Assembly (NCBI GenBank): GCA_018881555.1
Contig: JACAXG010000052.1
Coordinates: 3,534,001 to 3,598,000 of the forward strand
Source of the DNA: Amblyornis subalaris
Taxonomy: Eukaryota > Chordata > Aves > Passeriformes > Ptilonorhynchidae
Length of the DNA: 64,000 nt
Direction of reading: 5' to 3'
Shown piece after piece: positions 11,990-24,957 of this stretch (its first letter is position 1; each line of letters opens with the position of its first letter). Under the pieces are notes generated by a model. It made no database searches, was not told where the DNA came from, and worked only from the letters and a program-made list of their open reading frames with translations. The translations under genes and the position numbers were made by a program.

Positions 11990-12245
11990 CTGCGTTGGGG
12001 ATAATATTTTCTCAGGCCACAGTTGAAATGTTAATCCATGTAGTACTTCTGTCACCTCCATATGGATTATTGTAATTCCTTTCTGGTGTCTACCTGATCG
12101 CAAAATTTTGCAAGTTCTGTTTTACATAAAATGCTGCGGCTGACATGCTTATTCATCTTAAACCAAATTAGCATATCACTCTGGTCTTTTGATCCATTCT
12201 ATGGCTGCCAGTTACAGTAGTGCTTCCTTCCTATATGACCTGGCA
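11990..12245 (+). mobile_element. L2-type LINE relic (C-terminal part of reverse transcriptase ORF)
   Basis: Three plus-strand segments in order match the C-terminal signature of L2-clade LINE ORF2: MDYCNSFLVST (12066-12098; L2 elements typically read LDYCNSLLAGLP), then NAAADMLI (12131-12154; typically QNAAARLI), then HITLVF*SILWLPV (12175-12216; typically HITPVL..LHWLPV). Frame changes between the segments and internal stops show a long-dead copy. The wording of the L2 consensus is from knowledge of the family; the order and spacing are seen in the sequence. Limits are approximate, and upstream ORF2 is not recognisable. L2-type copies are old and sparse in birds. Confidence 0.68.
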
Positions 12246-15200
12246 CGCANTGATGCGTGATGATGGATTCTGACCACAAGTATTAATGCAAGCATATAGT
12301 TTAGGCAGTAAAATATCGCCTTGCTCCTTTTGCACACTATAAACTGCCTGTTTCTTTGCTTTATGTTGATGTGCTAACACTTCTAATAGCCATGTTTAAG
12401 AATAATTAATATATTCCTAGGTGTTAGGAATGGGAATGGACTCCTCAAGCGTTCTAGTTGAAATAATGTGTCCTCTAGCTGTAGAAAGTCACGTTGTAAA
12501 GTTGTCTTCTAAATGAGGCTTTTACTGGACAAGCAGGACTCCTTTCTTTGCTGTTTCCACTTTCAATATGGAATATGGAAGTGTTTAAGCCTGTATCTGC
12601 ATGACTTTGTAGGGAATAGCATGGTAAGGAAAGCAATTCACAAGCAGCTTTCCCCAGACTCTATCCAGGGTTTGGAAGTCTTTAGCAATACAGGGAACGA
12701 AGACCAAATGTCATTTTTCCTGACACATTTCCATGGGAAATAATACCACCAAAGCACAACACTGTTCTATTTTAGATTTAGGAACACAGTATGAATTTTG
12801 CTGCTGAGAACATCGTTGATAAACTACAATTATTTTAGGTGAATCTATTTAAGAAAAGTTGATGACAAAGAACGAATGGCTCAAAGAGTGTTAGTGTATT
12901 CTTTCATACCTATATAGCCCATGAAAGCACTCATCTTGTTTCTGGTTTGGGTTGCAATCCTACATTGAATATATTTATTTTTCCTTTACAAGCTACAGAA
13001 GAATTCCCATGCACTTGAATGGTTTGTGATGGAGACTTGCTTCCCGCATGCTATAATCTGACTTTGCAGATATTTAGCTTGAAAATTTACCTTATCTAAC
13101 TTCACATTTGCCATAGTGAGGTCTACTGCTGAGCTGGTTGCCTTAGGCATGTTTATTTGTTGGTGGAGAGGTGCAATTTTGGGGCACAGTCTGACTTGTT
13201 TTGTGGATAAATCAAATTATATCAATCTGCTAATTATCTGGATGAAATTAGACACAGCCTTTTATCATTGATCAGATGAATTTCATTCTTGGAGACACAA
13301 CAACCATTAGTCATGTAGTATTTTAGCTGAGTGCAGTGCAATTGGTTGTATGGATAAATGTTCACATGCTGAGGAATATACTGGCACATACTACAATTAT
13401 CTGAAAGTTACCTGATTTGAAAGGTCTCAGTAAATCACATAGTAACTAAAAAACACTGCAGGAAATTCTAAACTACTATTATAATTTGGTGGCTATTCAA
13501 TGCTTTCACCCTCCTCACGGGTGAGTTACACCTATATTAGGCAAGCAAAAGAATAAAGCCCCAAAGCACTGTATATATATATTTATATATGCTCAGACAC
13601 AACAAAAGATGCGTTACCTGTGTACATGGTACCATGCATTTCTTTTCTACTCTGTAGATTGAAAAAGCCTGCAACACAGAGGGATGTAGTACCTTGGTAT
13701 ACAACCTGGGTCACATTCTCCTTGTCTTACATGAATATGTGCATGAGTAATGAGACCCATTTTTTGGCCTTCTGTAGTAGGAGAACTAAAATTAAACAGA
13801 AGAGCTTCCTTAATTCCTTCTACTGTAATGCTGCTAATCTCAGCATAGTAACGAACTTGCGCGGTACTGAAGCGCATTTTTATAGACACTTTAGATATAT
13901 AGACATTTTAAGTATAATTATTTGAAAAAATAAATCAAAATATTGGGAAAATAGTAAAATAGACTTGCAGTTTAGTAAAATGGTTTCACTATTTTCATTA
14001 GATTGTCCATGCNGCTAAAGCTAATATGTAATATAATTGCTTAATTTTCTTTGCAAAAAGTAAATGTTTTCCAAGCAAGTAGAACTTTTCATGTTATTTG
14101 GCTATTACATTTTCCCATATACAGTGCTATTTAACGATGAAAAAAGATGAAAAAAGAATTCTACATATAGTAAATCATAGGATGTAACTCCTGAAACGCT
14201 TAACACAAACAAGTATCTCTGGAAATTTATTGTGTGTTTTTTTCTTAAAGAAGCACACACACATAAATATATATTTAAATCTACACCAGATAATTAGGTG
14301 TCTTTGTACTATTGCATAAACACTGTAGTGCACTGAAACATCCAATATTTAGCCTGTTTGCCATAAATATTAAATCTTGATTTATTCATAGAGCTGCAAT
14401 CAAATAGATACATGTATGCACATATATGTACCACCAATTATAAAAACTGATATACACAGTGGAATATTCTAATGGGTTGGTCCTCTGTTTATTCTCAAAA
14501 TTGTTTCCCTCAGGCTCCATTTCTGCTACTGTACCATCTCAAGTGGATTTGAATTTGAAAGTGTTCTCTAGTTTTGAATGTTAATGGATGTCATTGCAGT
14601 ATGGCTCCACAAGAAGGAAGAATATTACTATCAAATAAAAGCACTGAAAGTTTTGAAGAAGATGGTTTTTAAGTCACAGCCCTGACAAAAATAAGAACGT
14701 TTTCATTTTTGCCCATGAAAACAAATTAATCTTGCTTTATAAATAAAGGAAACTTACTTATGCAGAAAGTGTCCTAAGCTTGTTTAAATGTGCAAATAAA
14801 GAAATCGGATGAAATTATTATTGATAAGAAATGATAATTCATATTATGTTAACACTGTGAACAAGATCAAGACCTATTCTGGATTCTGCATAGAACTGGA
14901 AGAAAATCGTTGCAATGTTTCTTAAAATTTGACTTATGCTAGCAATGAATATTTAAAAAAATGAGTACCTAGCCAATAATCCATTCTTGGTGAAGATTCA
15001 GCTAAACATTGTAACAGAAACTGCCTTTTGGTTCAGCCTATTTATTTTAAATCTTGTACTTGCTTATTTGGGATTTTAGAAGAAAGCTATTATTTATGGA
15101 GACTGCAGTGTAATAGATGAAATGGTGGCAGAATTTGTTTATATAAGATTTGGTAGAAGGAAGATATCTGAGCTCATACCAAAAATATCAGCAATCTGTA

Positions 15201-18200
15201 TGCTATATTGTAAATCATGCTGCACCATTAAAAGCTCTCACATATACAAATGAAGTTTGTCTAAAGTTGTTACTTTCACAAACCAGACCGTCTGGGACAA
15301 CACTATGTAGGTCATTAATTTGGTTTTTCTTCTCTTTCAACCATTCTTTCCATATTACAGGCTTTTTTTGGTTAATTGATATGAAAAGATAATATAAGGT
15401 ATTTACCATGTTGCATTTCAAGACCTTGGGGTCTGGATATTTTAGCCCTTACTTAACACTGTTTATTCCCACGAACAGTCGTACTGGTGTCTGTGAAATT
15501 ATTCATGTTGGTATGGCTCATTTTAGAGAAGACATAAGAATTTTGCCTTTGGAACACACAAATATGAAAAGTAAGCTGTAAGAGAAACTGGTGTAAATAA
15601 GATTTTCTGGAAGTTTTCTGAAAGTATGGCAGGGAAAAACCAGTAAGATTCAGTGTGGTGCTTTCAGAGATGAGAGAACAGTGACAGAAGAACTTCATAT
15701 GCACCTTGGCATTCACATGTGGTGTATTGATGCTCGGATGCATAAAATGTTTTGTTCTGATTATTGTCTAGTAACAGCTCAGACAGCCAATGGTTCAGTT
15801 AATCAGTATATTAAATAAGTTACGTAAGTATGATTTTTCAGCTCGCTCTCTCTCTCTCCTTGATCTTTGAAGTGTGTCACTCTTTCATTTTGCCATTCAA
15901 CAGCCTGACATGCAAAAGCTTTGTTCAGACAGTTTAATTTAATCACTGCCACTGGTTCAACAAGATGATAAAATCCCCTGTGCTGTACAACATCCAACAT
16001 CCAGCTCACTGTTATCTGATACTGTTTGAAGCTCCTCTCATGAATGTATGCTGATAACACAAGAACTCCAAACATGTCATAAACAATATATTAATACCCT
16101 TGATTGAATTCCATTAGAATAAGAACGAGATGAAGTTTAGGCCATCCAAGAAGGCCAATGTAATAAAATGTAATTTGGACTAATCTTTCCAAAGAATGCC
16201 TTGTGTTTGAAGATGACAGTCTCCCATCAGAAGCAGAAGTAATTGCTTGTTGAATACACTGGGAACTCCTTTGAATTCTGGCCTTTGTGCACCTTCCAGG
16301 TGTCTTCTGCAGCAGACAATCCACCCTTTTGTTTTGGCAGAGAGATGGCAGAACTGCAAATAATAAAATAGGCAGTGTTTGTTTTAATGAGCGGTGGGGG
16401 GCCGGATGGAATTTCTAGGAGCTTAAGACTGGAAGTTGGGCTGTTTAAGACAAAAACAAAGCAAAGGACTTAATAGGTAACGTAATTCAAATAATCTGTT
16501 TCCTTAAATTGAATCAGGAAGAGGTAGGAAGGTATTTCAGCCAATGCATACCTACANATAGCAGAAACTATAAAGGTTAACCTGTCTCTGGAATAGATCT
16601 TTAAACAACAGAGTAGCAACACTGAAAACTTCTTTAGCCAGAGAATTTAACTGGTCTAAACTGGAATTTTGGGGATATGTAATTTGTTAAATTGATATGG
16701 TTTACATACAAAATTTTTTCTTTGCTTCTGTTGACTAGAAAGTATTTCTTAGATTTCTTCACAAGCAATAAACTAAAAAAAGGCAGTACTCTGATTTTGT
16801 AATGAATTTCTTGTTTATTTCCCTGCTTTTTNTTAAAAAATTACTAGGCATCAACAATATTCTTTCTGCTCTAGAAAATCTATAAGGCAGGGATGTTTTT
16901 TTAGAAATTAAGTGTTTACAGAAAAAGAAAAAAAAAAGAAAAAAGAAAAAAACCCCAGGAGGCTCTGTTTAAAAGAAGAGAGAGTTTTGCTTTGTTTAGC
17001 CCGCTTTCAGTTCAGTGCTGTTGAGTCACATCTAAATCTTGGTAACTGGGGGGGTAAGGATAGCCCAAATACAATGTCATAGGAAACTGGGTGTCTGGAC
17101 CTGTCAGTGCAAAAGGGTGGCAAGTTTATCCACAGATCACATCTGTGAACATTTCTACTGAACTCAGCAGCATTTTGCATTCTGGTCCAGTGAATACTCT
17201 TCCAAATCNACCTTCACTCTGAAAAGATAGGTTAGTGCCATTTCCCCATTCAGGCTTTATTTTTTCTGCCATTTAGTGAGCTCTTAGCTCTGTTATGTGA
17301 ACATCAAAACATCAGCTGAGACTGCTAAGATTACTCCTGTGAAAATATTTGCCCTAACCAACAGAATTCAAAAGCATCTCAACACCTTGAAACCCTGCTT
17401 CCTTTTAGCAGTTTGTAGAGGTGGAATAAATTAGCTTATTTTTCTCTATCTCTCTCCCATAACTGAGGAGATAGAATATTATCTTTGGCAGAAGGATAGT
17501 TTCACTTTTGCTCTGTCTCAGTGAATACATGTAGTTCTTAGCACTATTGTGACAGCACTTTCACCATTTCCTATTCCCTTTCCAAGAAGCTGCAAAATAC
17601 AGCTTCTTGAGGAAGGGTAATAGCTGCAATTTTAATTTGGGGTAATTTGAAATAAATACAGCTGGCATTGCAGACAGACTCGGATTATGACAGAATTGTT
17701 TTCTGTGACATCTCAGCTTCTTTTAGGCTAGAATCTGCAAACACATATGCTTAACTTGAAATCTGTGAAATCAGCTGTGCCTTGCTGGAGCTGCTTGTAT
17801 GTTTGGAGAAATCAAATGCTTGCAGGAAGCAAGTATAAAGTGTCTGCTGGATTAAGACCTTCAGCTCTGCATTTTGGGTGTTTGTGATATGCACAACATA
17901 CATCAACAGCCATTAAAATATGTTTCAGGAAAGAATTCTTGAGATTGATTGTTTCTTCAAAAATGACTCAAAAAATCAATCAGAACTGTTTTAGAAATAT
18001 GCCTACTATGCACCAAGATCTAGTTTTCCTTTTTTTTAACAAAATTTATCAATCCATTAAAGAGGAGACAAGTAAAAAAAAATGAATTGTCATTTGTGTT
18101 ATTTTATTAGTGTCACATGAGATTACAGCATATTATTGACTTTAAGAATATTTTACCCAAGGAGACTTGTTTTAACATGCACAAATCAGGATCAATACTA

Positions 18201-18926
18201 GATATGCGTTAATTTTCATGAAAAGCTACAAGGCAATTTTTTTTTACAAATCCCATGGTTATACTCATAGTCTGTGAAAAAAATCATCATTGTGACCTAG
18301 CTAAAATTTAATTATTAAAAAATGGATTATTATTTGCATTGTTTCTTACTTTCCCAGGTGCATTATTTAGTGACCAAATGTAATTTCTCTGCTCACNCGG
18401 TTATAGAGTGAAGTTAGATCGCCTGCGCAGTTTTTGCTGACTTTGCTACCTTAGCTTGCTTTATCAATTCCTTTTTTCCCTCCTTTTTTCATTAGAGATC
18501 ACATATAGTTTAAGAGCTGTAATCTGAAGCCTTACAGCTCTAGTGGATACTTAAAAGACTCATTGATACACTTTGAAACCTAGTCAATTGAACAGCATTA
18601 GCAACAGCAGCATCCAGCCATTAGGCTATTAGGATCATTTGCCGAGGCACTAAAATTAAATATAGGGACACTAGCAATTCCCCAATTATATTGTGTTAGT
18701 ATAATGGCACTGAAAAGGATATTATTTTAGTCAGCTCAGTGCCACTATTGCAAGAATCGAGACGCATTTCCATTTTGTGGATGTAGATATGTATTGGCCA
18801 GGAGACTTTGACATCAATTTAATTCACTCTGCAGGCAGAATAGATCAACACCATGGACAAGATTCAAATCCTACTAGTCAATGGCAGCTTTTCACAGGCT
18901 TCATATTTAATAATATATTTGTGGGG
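12246..18926. other. unrecognised noncoding DNA
   Basis: Long AT-rich stretch without a recognised gene. Simple sequence includes a CT microsatellite at about 15846-15858 and an A-rich run (AAAAAG-type) at 16921-16952. Part of 18360-18900 has the look of non-repetitive constrained sequence and is raised as a finding. The frame 13620-13925 has no coding signature. Single Ns at 12250, 14013, 16557, 16832 and others. Confidence 0.45.
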
Positions 18927-19042
18927 TCTTTTAGGCATTTAAAATGATACATGTAAGTTAAAATACCATCTAGAAAAATATTCATCTTTTAGGCATTTAA
19001 AATGATACATGTAAGTTAAAATACCATCTAGAAAAATATTCA
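18927..19042. repeat. tandem duplication, 58-bp unit x 2
   Basis: Two adjacent identical 58-bp copies (18927-18984 and 18985-19042), each starting tcttttaggcatttaaaatg and ending gaaaaatattca. No differences are seen between the copies, so the duplication is recent, polymorphic or an assembly effect. Confidence 0.97.
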
Positions 19043-22000
19043 TATTAGTAAATGGTGTGGAGTCAAGACAAAAAATTATTTGCCTCTGTTAGCTGGCTCC
19101 CACAGCTGTGACCCTCCTGGTTCAGCCTCCCACATGAAGCACGTCTTTGCAGATCCCTGGAGAAAGTGCTTCTAGGGAAAAGAAAGAATCTGATCCAGAA
19201 TCATAAAAAAAACAAAGATAAAGGGAGTCCTGGTATAGGGCTAGGAATCAGCTATAAAGATTCGTTCTGTTTTGAGTTGTGTGCCATCCTGTATTGCAGT
19301 AAGAGAGAAGGAAATTATTTGAAGTTCAGTCATTATGGGTTCATTTTTTTCCCAATGTAGAGGAAAGCCAAGCTGTACTAAATTGAATGGTGCTAATAGC
19401 AATATAAGAATGACTGTATCACACTCAAACAGAATTCCCATTAGCCCAGTCCCAACACAGACAACAGCGAGTGCCTAGAAAACTACGTGCAGTGATATGC
19501 ACCCAGCACACCTTTCACTGATTTTCAGCTCAGGGACTTTGGGATATAGCAATCCTATCTTTTACTGGCTAGACTTTGATAGTTCCTTCATTAGTTTGTC
19601 TGTTTGCCTTTCAAATGGTAGCAATTAAGCATCCACAAAATTCTTGTATATAAAGTGTCCTGCAACTTACCTATTAATTATGAGGAAACAAATGTCCTTT
19701 GGTCTGCTAATTCTACGTAAGGCTCTGCCCATACTTTTATAAGAAAAACAGTGTGGGACAATGTGAGACTACAATAGTGCTATTAGTAACATCTATTTAC
19801 CCGAGTATGAGATGATGTTTTTATATCTGTGATATTGGATTTAAATATTTACTGTTATACTAGCAGATTTTTTCACCAAATCTTCCTGAAGTAAGAGACA
19901 GTCCTAGTTTAGACATTTTTTCAGAGAAAAATAGAAGAACTGGTTTTGGATCAATCAATCACAACTTGATTCAAATTGAATTCAATTGAAGGAAAAACTG
20001 AAGTATATCTGTAGCTGAGTATCTTAATTACAAAAAAAAAAAAGATGAATAATTTCAAGTAAGGTCTAAAATACACAAGTTGCATACTTGTGTATTTAGA
20101 TAGTCAAATCTACAGAAGACTTGGAATTTCCTTTAGTTAAAAATACATAGATTAGTGTTTGTATGCAAAGAAAGTGAGGAGACATCTAGAAAAACATCCC
20201 AGTGTAACAGAAAAGATTATATATCTTGAAAAGAATTTCAGGGACAAGCAGAAAATGTAAATGAGAGGTAAAAAATTGTCAAGCAAAGAATCACAAAATG
20301 AAAGTGAATTCTGAAAGCATAGAAGCCAGTAGCAAGTGCCTACAGCTGGTATAGCAGAGAACTGTACTTAACTCATGTCATTTCCTCTAGCTCTGCTTTC
20401 CTTACTAGTTCTGTTTTTCCTGCTTTTCTCTAACGTCGTTTCTCTCTTTCTCTGCTTTACATCTCTGTGGCACTCTTTCTGTGTTTNTTTTCAGCACTCA
20501 TCTAGGTTAAGTACCTTTACTGAATTTTGGCAAGGAGTTAACATGCTTCTTTCAATACAAAAAAATTTCTTTGCCATCTTATAGTTCTGCATCTTTTAAC
20601 TCTTCCTCCTATTCTTTATCCCTACCTTAATTCAATACCTTAAGAAAATGTCTTCGTCTTTTGTCCCGCTGCAGTCTCTCTCATATAGTCCTGTTGGTTA
20701 CAATTGCTTTCAACATTTTTACTGTAGTTAACAATTATCTTGATTCTGGTATTTTCAATTTTTTGATGAAAAAAAAGTCTTACCTCTTTTGTAAATACAT
20801 TTGCCCAAAAGATGATGCTGTCTTGGTGCTATTTTCATTTCTAACCTTCCCTTCCTCAAAATACTTGAGAAAATACAATTTTGTCACCTCAGAAGTCATG
20901 TGTTAGAACCACATTGATAAAAAAGCAAAAAGAAAAGGGAAGCTTTGAGTATGGGTTCATTCTGACTAAATGGATGGTTTACAGAAAGAAGCTCCAAAAG
21001 TCTGTGTTGAAGGGGAGAAGTCCTGGAGAAAGAGCAAGGACAAAAGGGAGGCCTGAGACAGTGAGACGACCCACTGCAAGAAAATACCCCTCCCTCCCCA
21101 GTATACCTGCACTTGAAATTGGGCACAGGAACTGATATCCAAGCACCGAGTGGAAAAAAAAAANTTAAAAAATCTAGGTTTTGACCTTGGTTCTTTCAGC
21201 ACAATTTTGTCACTCTTTNTGACACTTCATGGAAAAGGACTCTTCTAATTACTGGGTTGCTTTTACAAATATTTGAGAGTAAGACCTTACTTTTGATTTG
21301 TATTTACACTACATTGCAGCTTAACATTACTTAATATTTTAATCTATCCTGAGGCCGAGTGGAAATGGTGGGTGGGAAAGCTAAGGAAAGTAAAAATGCC
21401 ATCCTGCTGCAGTGTGGATAAGTGGTATGCTTTCTCTTGTTTGAAAATTTACAACAGCTCTGAGTTTTTGTGAGGTATATAATCAACCTGTGGAGCAAGG
21501 AAGCAATAGAAATGTCTGGATCAATGTTTCTGAGTTTAGTGAGGGGTTTTGGAAAAAGAACATGGAGCTTTTCTGCCAGGAGAGAAATACTGCTCTTGTA
21601 GCAGACAGCTTTTCATGGCACTTTACAGCTTTATTTTTCTTTTCTTCTCCTTCACACTGTAAAAATAATATGTCTTCCAACAAATGCAACTCAAGCATGT
21701 TCTCTAGATGAAATCTAAATAAAAAACGTTAAAAAAGCAAGATGAAAATACAGTTTGGATACTAATGTTGATGTACAATTTACAAGTTTTTTCTATCTGC
21801 CCTTAATATGCTTGTCAAATCTTCAAGAGCAACCAATGCAAACCCTGGAATCATGAAATTAGTTAAGAATAGATCAATGTACTATTGTAACAGGATTGGA
21901 TTTTTCTTCATCAGCAGCCGAATCACATTGNTCATAGCATTTGCTGGGACATGGTGCTCATGAACTAGATTGCTGCTTCACAATCATGCACTATTAACTT

Positions 22001-24883
22001 TTGCTGTAAATGTGTTTTTGCCACTTGATAATTGGATTTAAAAAGAAAAAAAAGCCAGCAAACTTTTATTGAGGTTTTTGAATCCTGCAGAGAATAGTGA
22101 GATTCCCTTCCAGTAATTTATAGTATGGCATACACTGAAATTTGTTAAGTGTGCATACTAGAGCTAAAATAATTTTGTAATGAAGTATAAAGCAAGCATG
22201 AACAAGAATCTACAGCAAGTATTTTGAATCCATCAAGCCCCAAAGTAAATTGGTACTGAGTCCCAGCCAATCATTCCATCTACTGATAATATTACATTTG
22301 CATCATCTAGCAAGCTCAAGGCACACAAAAGGGCAAATGACCATCAGGATGTTGGTAATATTTACACTTAATTTTTAAATAGAAACTGATAATACTATTT
22401 AAAATGTGTTTGCAAATTGATTTTTATGGAAAATTTTGAAAGAGCTTTTACTGTACAATTATGAATAGCAGAAATAAGTGCACATAGAAAAAGGTATCTT
22501 GGAGAAAAAGAAAAAGAAAAATTTCAGTGAAATATTTGTGACATTTTCCTACTCTTGTTTTTTGACTAGGTTTGTAAAATGTAGGAAATACAATACAGGG
22601 CAGTGGCTGCAGTACTAAGTGAAAATGCCAGAAGTACCTGTATTTTAATCCCTACATAGTAATAGCAGCTGAAGTTTACTTCTTTGACAAATATAGGTAA
22701 AACTGAAAATTTTGGTATTATTTTTGTGTTTTCTAAGTCTTAGCAACCAAACAATAGGATTTTTAACATACTCTTGTAAAACTTATTGTGTAACAGTTCT
22801 TTATTAGAATCAAGGTCTTTTTTTATTCTTTCTTGCAAATAGCCTAATATATAACTTATATGGACTTGGGCTATGATCAGAATTTGTACGTATTGTAGTA
22901 ATAGAAACCATAACAATTTAGTGAAGGGCTGTTTTCCAGGTATGCAGCGTTACTTAGAAACTCAAATCTTAATCTTTTGTGTTTTCTGGAATAGTACTGA
23001 GATTTATATGTTGGGTACAACAATGATGTAATAAGCTAGAATAATCTTATCTCTCTTCACTTCCAGCCTTTGACTGTACCTGTACAAGTAAATTAAACAG
23101 GTTTGGGGCCCGGGCTTAAGCACAGTCCAGAATCACCCATCTTGTCCNCTTGTGCAACTGAGGAGCCACACCAACTTGCGATTTATGTGTATCTCTAATG
23201 ACAGCTGGGCAGACTTCTGCAGGAGCTGAGGGCTCCTCTTGATAAGAAGTAGAGACAGGGCTATTGCATCTGGAGACAAAGGGATTTTAGTAGTGTAGAT
23301 GCAAACGGTAGGGAATAATTGCAAGACACAGCCCTTGCATGGGCACTGTCTGCTACTGCACCCTTCTCTCAAATGGCTGCTGTCAGGTTGAAGTGACTCA
23401 AAGGCCAAGGTCCCTTCTATGNACCAGTATATAAATCCACACCTAGTCATCCTAGCTGATTTTGTGGAGAGAAACAGGCATTTCTAATGGTGTAAGATAC
23501 TTATTTCAAGATGGGATCGGTCACATCCTTTTTCTTTCTGTTGATTGTATAGAAAACTTGCTCAGATACACCTGTTGAAGCAGGCAGCTGCAAATGTCTG
23601 GATCAAACAAAACCCGGATTCAGTCACTCTCGGGCCTCCCTAAGTCCTTGAGACAATGGAGCTGATCTGCTTTTCAGGCAAAATGGGATTATCCAAGGTA
23701 TCTGTGCAGAGCTGGGTTCTAGGAGAGCAAGACTGCAGTTCTTTCCCCCATTAGCGGTCCCTAGTGTGGTGTGTGTACCACAGGTCACTTGATGGACCAG
23801 GGAACCCCTCCAGCCAGGTCATGTCTACATTTGCTTGGGAGCATATCGTGTACAGTCGTCTTCCAGCAACAGATCCACCCACAGAAGGGCCCAGAAAATG
23901 TGTGACACTCCTCCTTTGGAGAGTCCTAGAAATCTGCTGAGCTGGGAGAGTGGTCCATGTGTGAATATTTGGCTTCCTTTAGCTGTTAGAAGGTGTAAGA
24001 ACCTGTTCCTCCACTGGCCCCAATAGCATGAGCTTCTTCACCCCTATGCAAATAATGGAATAACTGGCTTTGTCTCTCTTTATTTGAGTATATATCAGGG
24101 CTGGTTCTCTATTCAGTCAATTAAATCACGGGCCCAATTGTTGTAGCACACTATTAAATATTAAGAGAAAGGGAAATTAAGTAACACTTCACCCTTCTTA
24201 ACAATTTATAAGCCCACCTAACCTAAATGACAAATTTGAGTAGGATGTGTTGTGTTAGGCAGATTTAATGCAGTGCAGGATTTACACTTGGCTGCTGCTA
24301 TAGCGAGTTAGTGTTAACCAGATGTGGGCAGGGTGGGGCAGATTATGTGAACCCTTCATGGCCAGGAGAAACTCATCTAGGGAGAAAGCTAAGGCAGTTC
24401 CAGCCTGATTCTTTTTAATGTCACAGTTCATTTGCAGAACCATAACTGGAATCAGGAATTAAAAAGCCTTGTATAAAAGTCAGTAACATTAAACCTTTAA
24501 GACTCATGTTTCATGTGTCATAAAAAGTCTATGAAAGGATTTTATATTCTGTACAGTGTTTTAGCACTTTCAATCATTTTTTTTCCAACATAACTTTTGT
24601 GAACACTTTTATAGCCTCTAAATGAAAAACTAAACTATGTGTCATTCAAAAAAAGGTTTTATGGATCACAGAATTTAATATAAGTTCTGCACCATAACAA
24701 GGAACTGATAAACCTATATTAGAATTAATTTAAAATGTAGGAAACAGTTTTAGAAGATTGTGCATCACACATTGTGGTAAACAACACTAGTAAGTAAAAA
24801 ATGTGTTGTATACACACACTCTTTGCGAGTGAACCGCAATGCCTTAACAGAAATGGTTTAAGTGGTTAAAAAATTATGTATAT
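19043..24883. other. unrecognised noncoding DNA
   Basis: No exon or repeat family is recognised. The stretch 23100-24050 is less AT-rich than its surroundings but shows no convincing coding frame or CpG clustering. A pyrimidine-rich run lies at 20375-20480. Confidence 0.45.
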
Positions 24884-24957
24884 GTCATATATATTAAAGT
24901 TCAAAATTGTCATGTATATTAAAATCCAAAATTTTCATGTAAATTAAAATGTTTTCC
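24884..24957. repeat. diverged tandem repeat, 25-bp unit x about 3
   Basis: Three adjacent related units: 24884-24908, 24909-24933 and a less regular 24934-24957. The shared core is tcatgta(t/a)attaaaa. Copies differ at several positions, so the array is older than those at 5231 and 18927. Confidence 0.85.

Noticed and set aside
22575..22690. Possible MIR-like SINE ('acctgtattttaatccctac')
   Set aside because: Only one short block resembles MIR, and the downstream MIR blocks are absent.
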